Assembly: GCA_002842195.1 (NCBI GenBank)
Contig: PHCL01000064.1
Span: forward strand, 1 to 7,251
DNA length: 7,251 bases
Reading direction: 5' to 3'
DNA from: Betaproteobacteria bacterium HGW-Betaproteobacteria-20
Lineage (GTDB): Bacteria; Pseudomonadota; Gammaproteobacteria; Burkholderiales; Methylophilaceae
Shown here: one piece after another, positions 1 to 5,443 of the stretch
How the letters are laid out: each line of letters starts with the position of its first letter
Position numbering within the stretch: the first letter of the stretch is position 1
Translations under genes and position numbers: made by a program
Notes under the pieces: generated by a model
What the model was told of the DNA's origin: nothing
What the model saw: the letters and a program-made list of their open reading frames with translations, nothing else
The model's database searches: none

Positions 1-1036
1 TAGTCAAGCCAGACATGCTGGTCAACACATCACCAGGCCTTGTTGCACGGCCATCCGGCATGTTTTCACAGCTGGGGATAATGCCGATTACGTTAAGCTG
101 CAAATCCATAGTGGCTATCGCCTTAAAGGTTCCCAGCACACTCGCCGCCCCGCACATATCGTATTTCATCTCATCCATTTCGCTGCCTGGTTTTAATGAA
201 ATGCCGCCGGTATCAAACGTAATGCCTTTACCTACCAGCACCACAGGTTTTTGGTCTTTCTTGCCTTTTAAATGCTGCATAATAATGAATCTTGGCGGCT
301 CTTCACTACCTTGCGATACTGCCAAAAACGAACCCATGCCCAATTTTTTAAGCGCATCACGCTCTAATATTTCGACTTTAAAACCAAAGTTTTTGCCCAT
401 AGATAATGCCTGCTCGGCCAAATAGGTCGGTGTACACACATTGGGAGGCAAATTGCCCAAATCTTTGGCTAGACTAACACCTGCGGCCAGTGCCTGACCA
501 TCCACCAAACCAGCCTCAGCCTCTTTTACTTCATTGGCTGCAACATTGATTGTTAGCGTTTCGATACCTTTTTTTGCAATTGCGTCATCATCATCTTTTT
601 TTCTTTTAATCGCATCAAATTTATAGCTGGCATCCAACACCGTTTCTGTTATAAGCGCTATTTTACGACGCGTATTTAATTGCTTTACGGGCAACTCAGC
701 TAAAAAATTAGTGGCCTTAACAGCACCTGCACTTGCCAGCGCTTTTACTGAAGCACGCGTGGCTTTGCAAAATTGCTTTTCAAAGAAATCCGCTTCTTTA
801 CCTAAACCGATTAACAACACACGTTCACACGAAGTACCTGGCACGTTATGCAACATCAAGGTAGACTCTAATTTACCATCCATATCGCCACGCTTAACAA
901 TATTAGCGAGGTATCCAGCAGAAGCCACATCAATCGCTACTGCTGAATTTGACAATTTTTTTGATTCATACACCCCAACAATGACACAATCGCTAAGCTC
1001 TTTATCCGCATTGACGTTTTTTATGCTAAATTCCAT
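1..1036 (-). CDS. pepA: Leucyl aminopeptidase (M17 family), 5' part, cut by window edge
   Basis: Cytosolic M17 metallo-aminopeptidase that removes N-terminal residues from peptides using two metal ions. In E. coli PepA also binds DNA as a regulator; whether that holds here is unknown. Translation from 1036 leftward gives 345 residues with no stop before the window edge. The N-terminal macrodomain-like region covers about residues 1-165, and the catalytic domain starts near 185 (KDLGNLPPNVCTP). The hallmark segment VGKGITFDTGGISLKPG lies at 268-284 and KYDMCGAASVLG at 291-302. Lys270, Asp275, Lys282 and Asp293 match the E. coli metal and catalytic residues, apparently at the same numbering. 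ENMPDGRATRPGDV follows at 324-337. The NTDAEGRL block holding the remaining ligands should lie beyond the edge. The start is supported by the SD sequence AAGGAAG at 1043-1049, six bases upstream of ATG. The gene is divergent from lptF, a common arrangement. Confidence 0.97.
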   Translation of the reverse strand, partial: MEFSIKNVNADKELSDCVIVGVYESKKLSNSAVAIDVASAGYLANIVKRGDMDGKLESTLMLHNVPGTSCERVLLIGLGKEADFFEKQFCKATRASVKALASAGAVKATNFLAELPVKQLNTRRKIALITETVLDASYKFDAIKRKKDDDDAIAKKGIETLTINVAANEVKEAEAGLVDGQALAAGVSLAKDLGNLPPNVCTPTYLAEQALSMGKNFGFKVEILERDALKKLGMGSFLAVSQGSEEPPRFIIMQHLKGKKDQKPVVLVGKGITFDTGGISLKPGSEMDEMKYDMCGAASVLGTFKAIATMDLQLNVIGIIPSCENMPDGRATRPGDVLTSMSGLT

Positions 1037-1139
1037 GTGTTGCTTCCTTGTTATATTATTCAGATTAAATCTTAAGTTAAATTATCGCGTGTTTTGCACG
1101 CAATTCATAGTTGTAAATAAATAGTTATCAATAAATCAT
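1037..1139. promoter_or_regulatory. Divergent pepA/lptF intergenic region with a short inverted repeat
   Basis: This AT-rich gap must carry the promoters of both pepA and lptF. An inverted repeat GCGTG-N5-CACGC lies at 1087-1101. For pepA, a -10-like GATAAT reads on the minus strand at 1081-1086, giving a leader of about 38 nt, but I see no good -35, so the inverted repeat would sit just upstream of that -10. For lptF, TTGCAC at 1094-1099 could be a -35, with only a weak TAAATA (1118-1123) 18 bp later. Assignment of either promoter is tentative. No riboswitch or small gene is visible. Confidence 0.4.
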
Positions 1140-2252
1140 ATGCTTTTTAGGCGCTCACTTTTACAAGAACTAATCTCAACAGCGGCAGGCGCTTTCCTTA
1201 TTTTAGTGGGGATTGTCGTTGCGCAGCGTGTGGGCCACTTAATTCGACTTGCCTCTAAAGGCGTTTTACCAAATGATGCCATCACCATCATATTAGGTTT
1301 TAACATGATTAGGTTTTTGCCTATGCTGTTATCGCTCAGCTTGTTTTTAGCCATATTGTTAACGCTGTCACGCTGGTATCGCGACTCTGAAATGGTCGTT
1401 TGGTTTAGCTCGGGGCTAAGCATTAACAGTTGGATTCGCCCTATACTTACATTCACTATTCCCGTAGTGATACTGATTTCTTTTTTGAGTTTATTTGTCA
1501 CGCCCTGGGCCTTTCATAAAGTAGAGGATTACCTCCTTCAACTTGAAAGTCGCGATGACTTAGCCACCATTAACCCGGGTGTTTTTAAAGAGTCAGCCCA
1601 TGCTGATCGCGTGTTTTTTGTGGAAAGTTTCGATGAACTTGGTAATGTGGTTAAAAATATTTTTGTGCAGTCCATACAACATCAAAAATTAGGCATTGTC
1701 GTGGCGGCGCAAGGTAGTCGTATTAATGAGAAAAATGGTGATCAATTCCTGCTCATGGAAAATGGGCGGCGCTATCAAGGGGAACGTGGCACTGCGGAAT
1801 ATTCGACCACCGAGTTTGAAAAGTATGCTATCCGCGTTGAGGCGGTTGAAGCAAAGCGTGACGCGCCCTCTTCACAATCGATATCCAGTGGTGAGTTAAT
1901 TCAGGATAGCAACAACACCAATATTGCCGAACTGCAATGGCGTCTTGCCATGCCAATTTCAGCGCTGATACTTGCCTTGATGGCAATTCCTTTAAGTGCC
2001 TTAGATCCTCGTGCCGGGCGCTCCGCTAACTTCATACTGGCACTCGTTTTTTACATCCTCTACATCAACTTACTTAGCATCGTTCAAGCATGGATTGCCC
2101 AGGGGAAAATCCACAGCATCTTAGGCTTGTGGCCAATCCATGTGTTATTTGCAATACTCGCTGTATATATGTTTTATAGACGCACGCAGCAATTGCCTAT
2201 TTTACCCAGCATCTCAATGCCATCATGGTCAAAATCCGGCAATAAAGCCTGA
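1140..2252 (+). CDS. lptF: LPS export ABC transporter permease LptF
   Basis: Inner-membrane subunit of the LptB2FG transporter, which uses ATP hydrolysis by LptB to pull lipopolysaccharide from the inner membrane and pass it to LptC and the Lpt bridge. The 370 residues show the LptF/LptG plan. There are three N-terminal membrane segments (about 14-34, 48-76 and 100-122), a periplasmic beta-jellyroll domain (about 125-262), and three C-terminal segments (about 266-288, 296-318 and 326-346). The block RYRDSEMVVWFSSG-like region at 78-92 (here RWYRDSEMVVWFSSG), PGVFKESAHADRVFFVE at 146-162 and ELQWRLAMPISALILALMAI at 264-283 are LptF-specific family blocks rather than LptG. Length is usual. ATG at 1140 is the first start after an in-frame TAG at 1122-1124. 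No convincing Shine-Dalgarno sequence precedes it. lptG follows after 27 bp, almost certainly co-transcribed. Confidence 0.95.
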   Translation: MLFRRSLLQELISTAAGAFLILVGIVVAQRVGHLIRLASKGVLPNDAITIILGFNMIRFLPMLLSLSLFLAILLTLSRWYRDSEMVVWFSSGLSINSWIRPILTFTIPVVILISFLSLFVTPWAFHKVEDYLLQLESRDDLATINPGVFKESAHADRVFFVESFDELGNVVKNIFVQSIQHQKLGIVVAAQGSRINEKNGDQFLLMENGRRYQGERGTAEYSTTEFEKYAIRVEAVEAKRDAPSSQSISSGELIQDSNNTNIAELQWRLAMPISALILALMAIPLSALDPRAGRSANFILALVFYILYINLLSIVQAWIAQGKIHSILGLWPIHVLFAILAVYMFYRRTQQLPILPSISMPSWSKSGNKA

Positions 2253-2279
2253 ATTAGCGCTGATTGACCAGACAAAAAC

Positions 2280-3350
2280 ATGAAAATTCTTAATAAATAC
2301 TTAATCAAAGATGTTGCCGTTAACGTGCTGCTGGTCATGCTGGCATTGATTGCCATGTTTTCATTTTTTGACTTGATTCAAGAGCTTGATGCTTTAAATA
2401 TAGGTAATTACGGGCTATCCAAAGTACTATTGTTTGTATTGCTCAGCGCACCTGGTCATGTTTATGATGTCATGCCAGTCGCCGTGTTGGTGGGTTGCAT
2501 GGTCAGCTTAGGTCAGTTTGCACGATACTCAGAGCTCATTATATTTCGGGTAAGCGGTCTTTCCATCGTCAATATTGCCGTTTTACTGCTGAAAATTGGC
2601 GTGGTATTTACGCTCATTACCTTTTTAATTGGCGAACTCATCACGCCACTTAGCGAGAAAATGGCACAGCGCATGCGCATTAAAGCCACTGACTCTGTCG
2701 TTGCACAGGAATTTAGATCTGGCCTTTGGGTGAAAGATGGCAATAGCTTTATTAACATAGAAGAAGTGCTGCCCGACACCAGCTTACTTAACATTCACAT
2801 TTATGAATTTGACGAACATGCCAAACTAATCAGATCTCACAATGCCAAAACCGGGGAATTTGAGCAGGACTACTGGAAACTAAAAGACGTATTCGAGACT
2901 AATTTTGGTCAAGACTCGGTGCAAGTCAGTCAATTGGCCGAACTGAAGTGGCAGTCACTCATACGGCCTGAACTGCTCAACGTACTGTTAGTGGCACCTG
3001 AAAAAATGTCTGCGCTGAATTTATATTCTTATATCAACCATTTAACAATCAACAAACAAAAAACTACGCGCTATGAAGTGGCACTTTGGGCTAAGATGAT
3101 TTATCCGCTGGCATGCTTTGTGATGGTGATTTTAGCGCTACCTTTTGGCTTTATACAACAACGCGCTTCAGGTGCAGCCGCTAAGATTTTTGTTGGCATC
3201 ATGCTCGGGGTAGTCTATCAAATATTAAATCGGGCGTTTGTACACTTGGGCGTATTAAACAATTGGCCGCCCTTATTCAGCGCCATTGTGCCAACCATAC
3301 TGTTCCTGATTGCCGGGCTTACGATGTTGTATTACGTGGAGCGTAGATAA
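2280..3350 (+). CDS. lptG: LPS export ABC transporter permease LptG
   Basis: Second membrane subunit of LptB2FG, pairing with LptF to form the cavity that accepts lipopolysaccharide. The 356 residues have the same layout: membrane segments at about 13-33, 50-76 and 97-121, a periplasmic jellyroll domain (about 125-265), then three segments at about 270-291, 301-318 and 334-352. The family block VMPVAVLVGCMVSLGQFARY (64-83) continues into SELIIFRVSGLS (84-95), the LptG counterpart of the LptF coupling-helix region. The C-terminal block AAKIFVGIMLGVVYQILNRA (300-319) with LNNWPP (326-331) is also typical. It begins 27 bp after lptF with only a poor ribosome-binding site. Its last 32 bp (3319-3350) overlap the 3' end of the opposite-strand RDD gene, so no intergenic terminator exists. 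Confidence 0.95.
   Translation: MKILNKYLIKDVAVNVLLVMLALIAMFSFFDLIQELDALNIGNYGLSKVLLFVLLSAPGHVYDVMPVAVLVGCMVSLGQFARYSELIIFRVSGLSIVNIAVLLLKIGVVFTLITFLIGELITPLSEKMAQRMRIKATDSVVAQEFRSGLWVKDGNSFINIEEVLPDTSLLNIHIYEFDEHAKLIRSHNAKTGEFEQDYWKLKDVFETNFGQDSVQVSQLAELKWQSLIRPELLNVLLVAPEKMSALNLYSYINHLTINKQKTTRYEVALWAKMIYPLACFVMVILALPFGFIQQRASGAAAKIFVGIMLGVVYQILNRAFVHLGVLNNWPPLFSAIVPTILFLIAGLTMLYYVERR
3319..3350. other. Tail-to-tail overlap of lptG and RDD-family gene
   Basis: The last 32 bp of lptG (plus, TAA at 3348-3350) and of the RDD gene (minus, TAA at 3319-3321) share the same DNA. Both reading frames continue with sensible residues through the overlap. Transcription from either side must enter the other gene before ending. 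I see no GC-rich hairpin with a T tract on either strand near this point. Confidence 0.85.
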
Positions 3351-3762
3351 CTCTGTTCTTAAGTAATCTGTCGTGTAAAAATAAATGTTCGCGATCTATA
3401 ATTGCCCATAAAAAGCCAAGTCCGAACATGATCAAACTCACTGTTGCAAGCGCGTATCTCGCCACTGCCATATTGACTGAAAGCAACTGTGCATCTTGAT
3501 TGAATAATTTCAATTGCCAAGTCTGCATCGCCAGTGTTTGTCCGCTTTTGTGCCAACACCAGACAAAATATACGCCGACTGATAACCATAAAAAAAGCTG
3601 TAATAAAGCGCGTTTAATGCCATGTGTCGCATCACCAAACAACATCACGAAGGCTAACGCACACGCAAACGAAAGCGCAATCACCACAAGTGCTTCATAA
3701 ATTAAACAAGCCCCAAGCTTGAATAGGCTTGGGGCTGTTGGCAATACCGTTTTATCATGCAT
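3319..3762 (-). CDS. RDD family membrane protein
   Basis: A 147-residue integral membrane protein of the RDD family, whose members have no single agreed role; some have been proposed to act in transport. Three hydrophobic segments lie at about 20-42, 53-70 and 100-121. The family layout is visible: an N-terminal LFKLGACLIYEALVV block (13-27), HKSGQTLAMQTWQLKL after the second segment (71-86), and a C-terminal DREHLFLHDRLLKNRVI block (123-139) with the conserved His-Asp pair. The first motif has Lys and Glu where the family name-giving Arg and Asp would usually stand, a substitution I believe is common in betaproteobacterial members. It is the last gene of the sigma unit, 15 bp after the DUF3106 stop. 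A weak SD-like GGTGAT (3765-3770) sits very near the ATG, suggesting partial dependence on upstream translation. A perfect 10-bp hairpin lies within codons 9-18. Confidence 0.85.
   Translation of the reverse strand: MHDKTVLPTAPSLFKLGACLIYEALVVIALSFACALAFVMLFGDATHGIKRALLQLFLWLSVGVYFVWCWHKSGQTLAMQTWQLKLFNQDAQLLSVNMAVARYALATVSLIMFGLGFLWAIIDREHLFLHDRLLKNRVIYAPRNTTS
3709..3736 (-). repeat. Perfect 10-bp inverted repeat (hairpin) inside the RDD gene start
   Basis: Arms AGCCCCAAGC and GCTTGGGGCT are exactly complementary and enclose an 8-nt loop. On the minus (coding) strand the stem covers codons 9-18 of the RDD gene and is followed by a moderately U-rich run (TGTTTAATTT). Seven of ten stem pairs are G-C. 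On the plus strand the stem is followed by GTTGGCAATA, which is not terminator-like. It could be an attenuating or RNA-stabilising structure within the operon, or coincidence of codon choice. Confidence 0.5.
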
Positions 3763-3777
3763 TAATCACCACGCGTT

Positions 3778-4218
3778 TTAATCCGCATCTTTATAAACAT
3801 CCGGAGACTCTGCCCTCAACCTGGCGCGCTCAGACTCCGGCAGTTTCTGATATTCCTTCCATTTTTTACGCAGTTCAGCTTTTTGCTCAGGAGATAAAGA
3901 TTGAAATTGCTGATGCCTTCTTCTGGCATTTTCACGCTCATAAGGTGTCATGCGACTCCAGTTATCCAGCCGTTTTTGCACTAATGCCTGTTTATCTGCA
4001 TCCATTTTAGGATAATCACGTGCGATATCCAGCATTTTTTCGCGCTGCCAAGGGCGTAACGTATCCCACTCCGAAGCTAAAGGATTTAATACCTGGCGCT
4101 GTGCATCATTTAACTCCGCCCATGTAACCATTGCTTCATCGGCTAACGCAACATGACTAAACAACAATGCCAGCGAACATACTACTGCGAGTTTTAATCT
4201 CGCTTGGAAACTAACCAT
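3778..4218 (-). CDS. DUF3106 secreted helical protein
   Basis: A 146-residue protein with a clear signal peptide: basic start (MVSFQARLK), hydrophobic core about 9-24, and a likely cleavage after VALA at 26, so it should act in the periplasm. The mature part is almost wholly charged helix, with repeated aromatic/leucine spacing: TWAELNDAQRQVLNPL (32-47), EWDTLRPWQREKM (50-62), NWSRMTPYEREN (86-97) and SLSPEQKAELRKKWKEY (107-123). The W..L.P..R pattern repeats about every 18-36 residues. This matches DUF3106, a family of unknown function. The LSPEQ-type motifs recall the LTxxQ motifs of Spy/CpxP-like periplasmic stress proteins, but I claim only resemblance. Its ATG lies 25 bp inside the DUF3619 gene, with a good SD AAGGGG at 4227-4232, eight bases upstream. 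This implies coupled expression. Confidence 0.88.
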   Translation of the reverse strand: MVSFQARLKLAVVCSLALLFSHVALADEAMVTWAELNDAQRQVLNPLASEWDTLRPWQREKMLDIARDYPKMDADKQALVQKRLDNWSRMTPYERENARRRHQQFQSLSPEQKAELRKKWKEYQKLPESERARLRAESPDVYKDAD

Positions 4219-4661
4219 GTATCAAACCCCTTGTCTGCAAATGCTTCTGGTGGCAGTTCTGATGCCAGTAAAAAGGCATCACTGCTTTGTAAGTTATTAT
4301 TAGTATTAAAATGCTGTGCCGCAAAAAATGTAAGTATCATCGCTCCCACAAGCAAAGCTGCGGACATCATGCGGTGATGTCCGATATAAGAAGCAAAATC
4401 ATGGCCTAACCATTGCAATACATTGCCGCTTTGATTAACACCATGTGCAGTTTGTGTTTGGTGCGCGGTAAGTCGGGCAACCGCGGAGTTGCGTGCGGCT
4501 GACAGGCGCTGCAAAGTAACAGCATTCAGGTGCTGCGCGTTGTCTTTCAATAAACCTGCTGCCAAATGTACCATTTCTTCATCTGTTTTTTCAAGCATAT
4601 CCGCACCTGGCATACGGTCATCTACATTGTTATTTTTCATGTTGTCTTCTTGTGTACTCAT
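4194..4661 (-). CDS. DUF3619 single-pass membrane protein, candidate anti-sigma factor
   Basis: A 155-residue protein with a hydrophilic, probably cytoplasmic N-terminal part (1-97), one membrane segment (about 98-116, MMSAALLVGAMILTFFAA) and a short, probably periplasmic tail. The tail carries the family-like block FLLASELPPEAFADKGFDTWL (130-150). It matches DUF3619, which is found beside sigma factor genes in betaproteobacteria. The region around 44-66 (HLNAVTLQRLSAARNSAVARL) is a predicted amphipathic helix. No HxxxCxxC zinc anti-sigma motif is present and there are no cysteines at all. Its position just after the sigma gene and its topology suggest a membrane-bound anti-sigma factor; this is inference. 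The chosen ATG at 4661 has a strong SD (AGAGGTGA, 4665-4672); Met8 is a weaker alternative. The gap to the sigma stop is 40 bp and the DUF3106 gene overlaps its end by 25 bp. Confidence 0.85.
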   Translation of the reverse strand: MSTQEDNMKNNNVDDRMPGADMLEKTDEEMVHLAAGLLKDNAQHLNAVTLQRLSAARNSAVARLTAHQTQTAHGVNQSGNVLQWLGHDFASYIGHHRMMSAALLVGAMILTFFAAQHFNTNNNLQSSDAFLLASELPPEAFADKGFDTWLVSKRD

Positions 4662-4701
4662 CGTTCACCTCTTAAGCCTTTTGAGCCATGACTGGTTAAC
4701 A

Positions 4702-5292
4702 TTAAAGCCTGCCTGTTACTAAGCTTGATAAACCAAGCTTTTCCAGTCCCTGCTTTTTCAACTCTGCCGCCAATGCGCGAACCGCCCGTGAACAGTGCGT
4801 TTTAACGCTTCCATCCGAGCAGCCCATTATTTCTGCCGTTTCGGCAACATCCATCTCCTCCCAGTAACGCAATACAAAGGCTTCTCGTTGACGTGCCGGG
4901 AGTTTTTCTAAGGCATTTTCAATCAGTTTAATGGTTTGGCTACGCTCAAGCTGCGTGGAAGGCTCATCGCTATCATCTTCAACATCTATCGTATCTAATG
5001 GATCACGATCTTCACCATCTTCGTTCCGACCAAATGAAGACAACAAGGTGGTCCATAAATTACGTACTTTTTGACGTCGCCAAAAATCGCGCATGGTATT
5101 TTGCAAAATACGTTGAAAAAGCATAGGTAACTCTGCCACAGGCTTATCGCCATACTTTTCTGCAAGCTTCATCATTGCATCCTGCACTATATCCAGCGCC
5201 GCATGATCATCACGCACAGCATAAGCCGTCTGCTTAAATGCACGACGCTCTACTGCTTCAAGAAAATCTGAAAGTTCTCTGGGGGTTGCCAT
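4702..5292 (-). CDS. RNA polymerase sigma factor, sigma-70 family, ECF-like
   Basis: A 196-residue two-domain sigma factor. Region 2 covers about 10-77: AALDIVQDAMMKLAEKY (31-47) corresponds to 2.1-2.2, and LFQRILQNTMRDFWRRQKVR (58-77) to 2.3-2.4, with the aromatic/basic melting and -10 contact residues. An acidic linker (about 90-113, rich in Asp and Glu) is followed by region 4 (about 121-175): ALEKLPARQREAFVLRYWEE (127-146), then the helix-turn-helix DVAETAEIMGCSDGSVKTHCSRAVRAL (148-174). Regions 1 and 3 are absent, as in ECF factors. It leads the unit sigma, DUF3619, DUF3106, RDD. The start ATG (5290-5292) is the first after an in-frame TGA, and the MATPRELSDFL beginning fits the betaproteobacterial group, but there is no Shine-Dalgarno sequence. 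An 8-bp direct repeat instead abuts the start. Target promoters and inducing signal are not known from the sequence. Confidence 0.93.
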   Translation of the reverse strand: MATPRELSDFLEAVERRAFKQTAYAVRDDHAALDIVQDAMMKLAEKYGDKPVAELPMLFQRILQNTMRDFWRRQKVRNLWTTLLSSFGRNEDGEDRDPLDTIDVEDDSDEPSTQLERSQTIKLIENALEKLPARQREAFVLRYWEEMDVAETAEIMGCSDGSVKTHCSRAVRALAAELKKQGLEKLGLSSLVTGRL

Positions 5293-5315
5293 GGTGCTTA
5301 ATTGTCAGGTGCTTA
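5293..5315 (-). repeat. 8-bp direct repeat abutting the sigma gene start codon
   Basis: The octamer GGTGCTTA (TAAGCACC on the coding strand) occurs at 5293-5300 and 5308-5315, exactly 15 bp apart; the first copy directly touches the ATG. It occupies the place where a ribosome-binding site would be expected, and no SD is visible. It could be a protein or small-RNA target controlling sigma translation, or a chance duplication. Confidence 0.5.
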
Positions 5316-5359
5316 TTGTTGAGTTAAGTTCTATTTGATTAGATACAGCTAACAATCGA

Positions 5360-5368
5360 AGTATATCA
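5360..5368 (-). promoter_or_regulatory. Candidate extended -10 promoter for the sigma unit
   Basis: On the minus strand TGATATACT reads at 5368-5360: a TATACT hexamer (five of six to TATAAT) preceded by the TGn extension. No good -35 lies 16-18 bp upstream, as expected for an extended -10 promoter. The predicted leader to the sigma ATG is about 60 nt. Confidence 0.35.
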
Positions 5369-5394
5369 GGTTTATATTTTGGGTTTATATTTTG
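5369..5394. repeat. Perfect 13-bp tandem duplication
   Basis: GGTTTATATTTTG occurs twice without a gap (5369-5381 and 5382-5394), with no mismatch. Each copy carries TATAAA on the minus strand. The right-hand copy supplies the -10 of the best sigma-unit promoter and the -35 of the divergent promoter candidate. Only two copies are present, so this is a local duplication rather than an array. Confidence 0.85.
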
Positions 5395-5412
5395 CACTAT
5401 CTCAAGTTACAA
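5384..5412 (-). promoter_or_regulatory. Candidate sigma-70 promoter for the sigma/DUF3619/DUF3106/RDD unit
   Basis: Minus-strand -35 TTGTAA (5412-5407; four of six to TTGACA) and -10 TATAAA (5389-5384; five of six) are separated by exactly 17 bp. The predicted start lies near 5377, giving a leader of about 85 nt. This is the best housekeeping promoter match in the divergent region. Confidence 0.5.
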
Positions 5413-5413
5413 T
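5384..5413 (+). promoter_or_regulatory. Candidate promoter for PP0621-pilS, overlapping the sigma promoter
   Basis: Plus-strand -10 TACAAT (5408-5413; five of six) is preceded 18 bp upstream by TTTATA (5384-5389; four of six as a -35). These are the same two hexamer sites, read on the other strand and shifted by at most one base, as the minus-strand promoter. Polymerase could probably not bind both at once. The predicted start is near 5420, within the palindrome. Confidence 0.35.
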
Positions 5414-5415
5414 CA

Positions 5416-5432
5416 TAACAATTCAATTGTTA
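5416..5432. promoter_or_regulatory. 17-bp palindrome, candidate operator before PP0621-pilS
   Basis: TAACAATT-C-AATTGTTA is a perfect inverted repeat with 8-bp arms around a single base. It ends 11 bp before the PP0621 ATG and covers the predicted transcription start and the edge of the weak SD (TAGAG, 5431-5435). A further half-site TAACAAT lies at 5350-5356. The symmetry is what a homodimeric regulator would bind, but no binding protein can be named. Confidence 0.45.
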
Positions 5433-5443
5433 GAGTATCCATT

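Noticed and set aside
15..1124. Plus-strand open frames of about 136 codons opposite pepA
   Set aside because: They lie antisense to a clearly conserved pepA frame and their translations resemble no protein family.
1136..2794. Minus-strand and alternative-frame open frames within lptF and lptG
   Set aside because: Shadows of well-supported membrane protein genes; compositions are those of antisense membrane helices, with no start signals.
3500..4010. Plus-strand open frames opposite the RDD and DUF3106 genes, and a second minus frame at 3359-3589
   Set aside because: Overlap genes supported by family motifs, and have no recognisable motifs themselves.
4721..4740. 7-bp inverted repeat AAGCTTG/CAAGCTT near the end of the sigma gene as a terminator
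   Set aside because: It precedes the stop codon and is not followed by a T tract on the minus strand; the operon clearly continues into DUF3619 only 40 bp after the stop.
5369..5394. Tandem repeat as a CRISPR remnant or integration-site duplication
   Set aside because: The two units directly abut without spacers, and no cas genes, integrase or mobile element ends are present.
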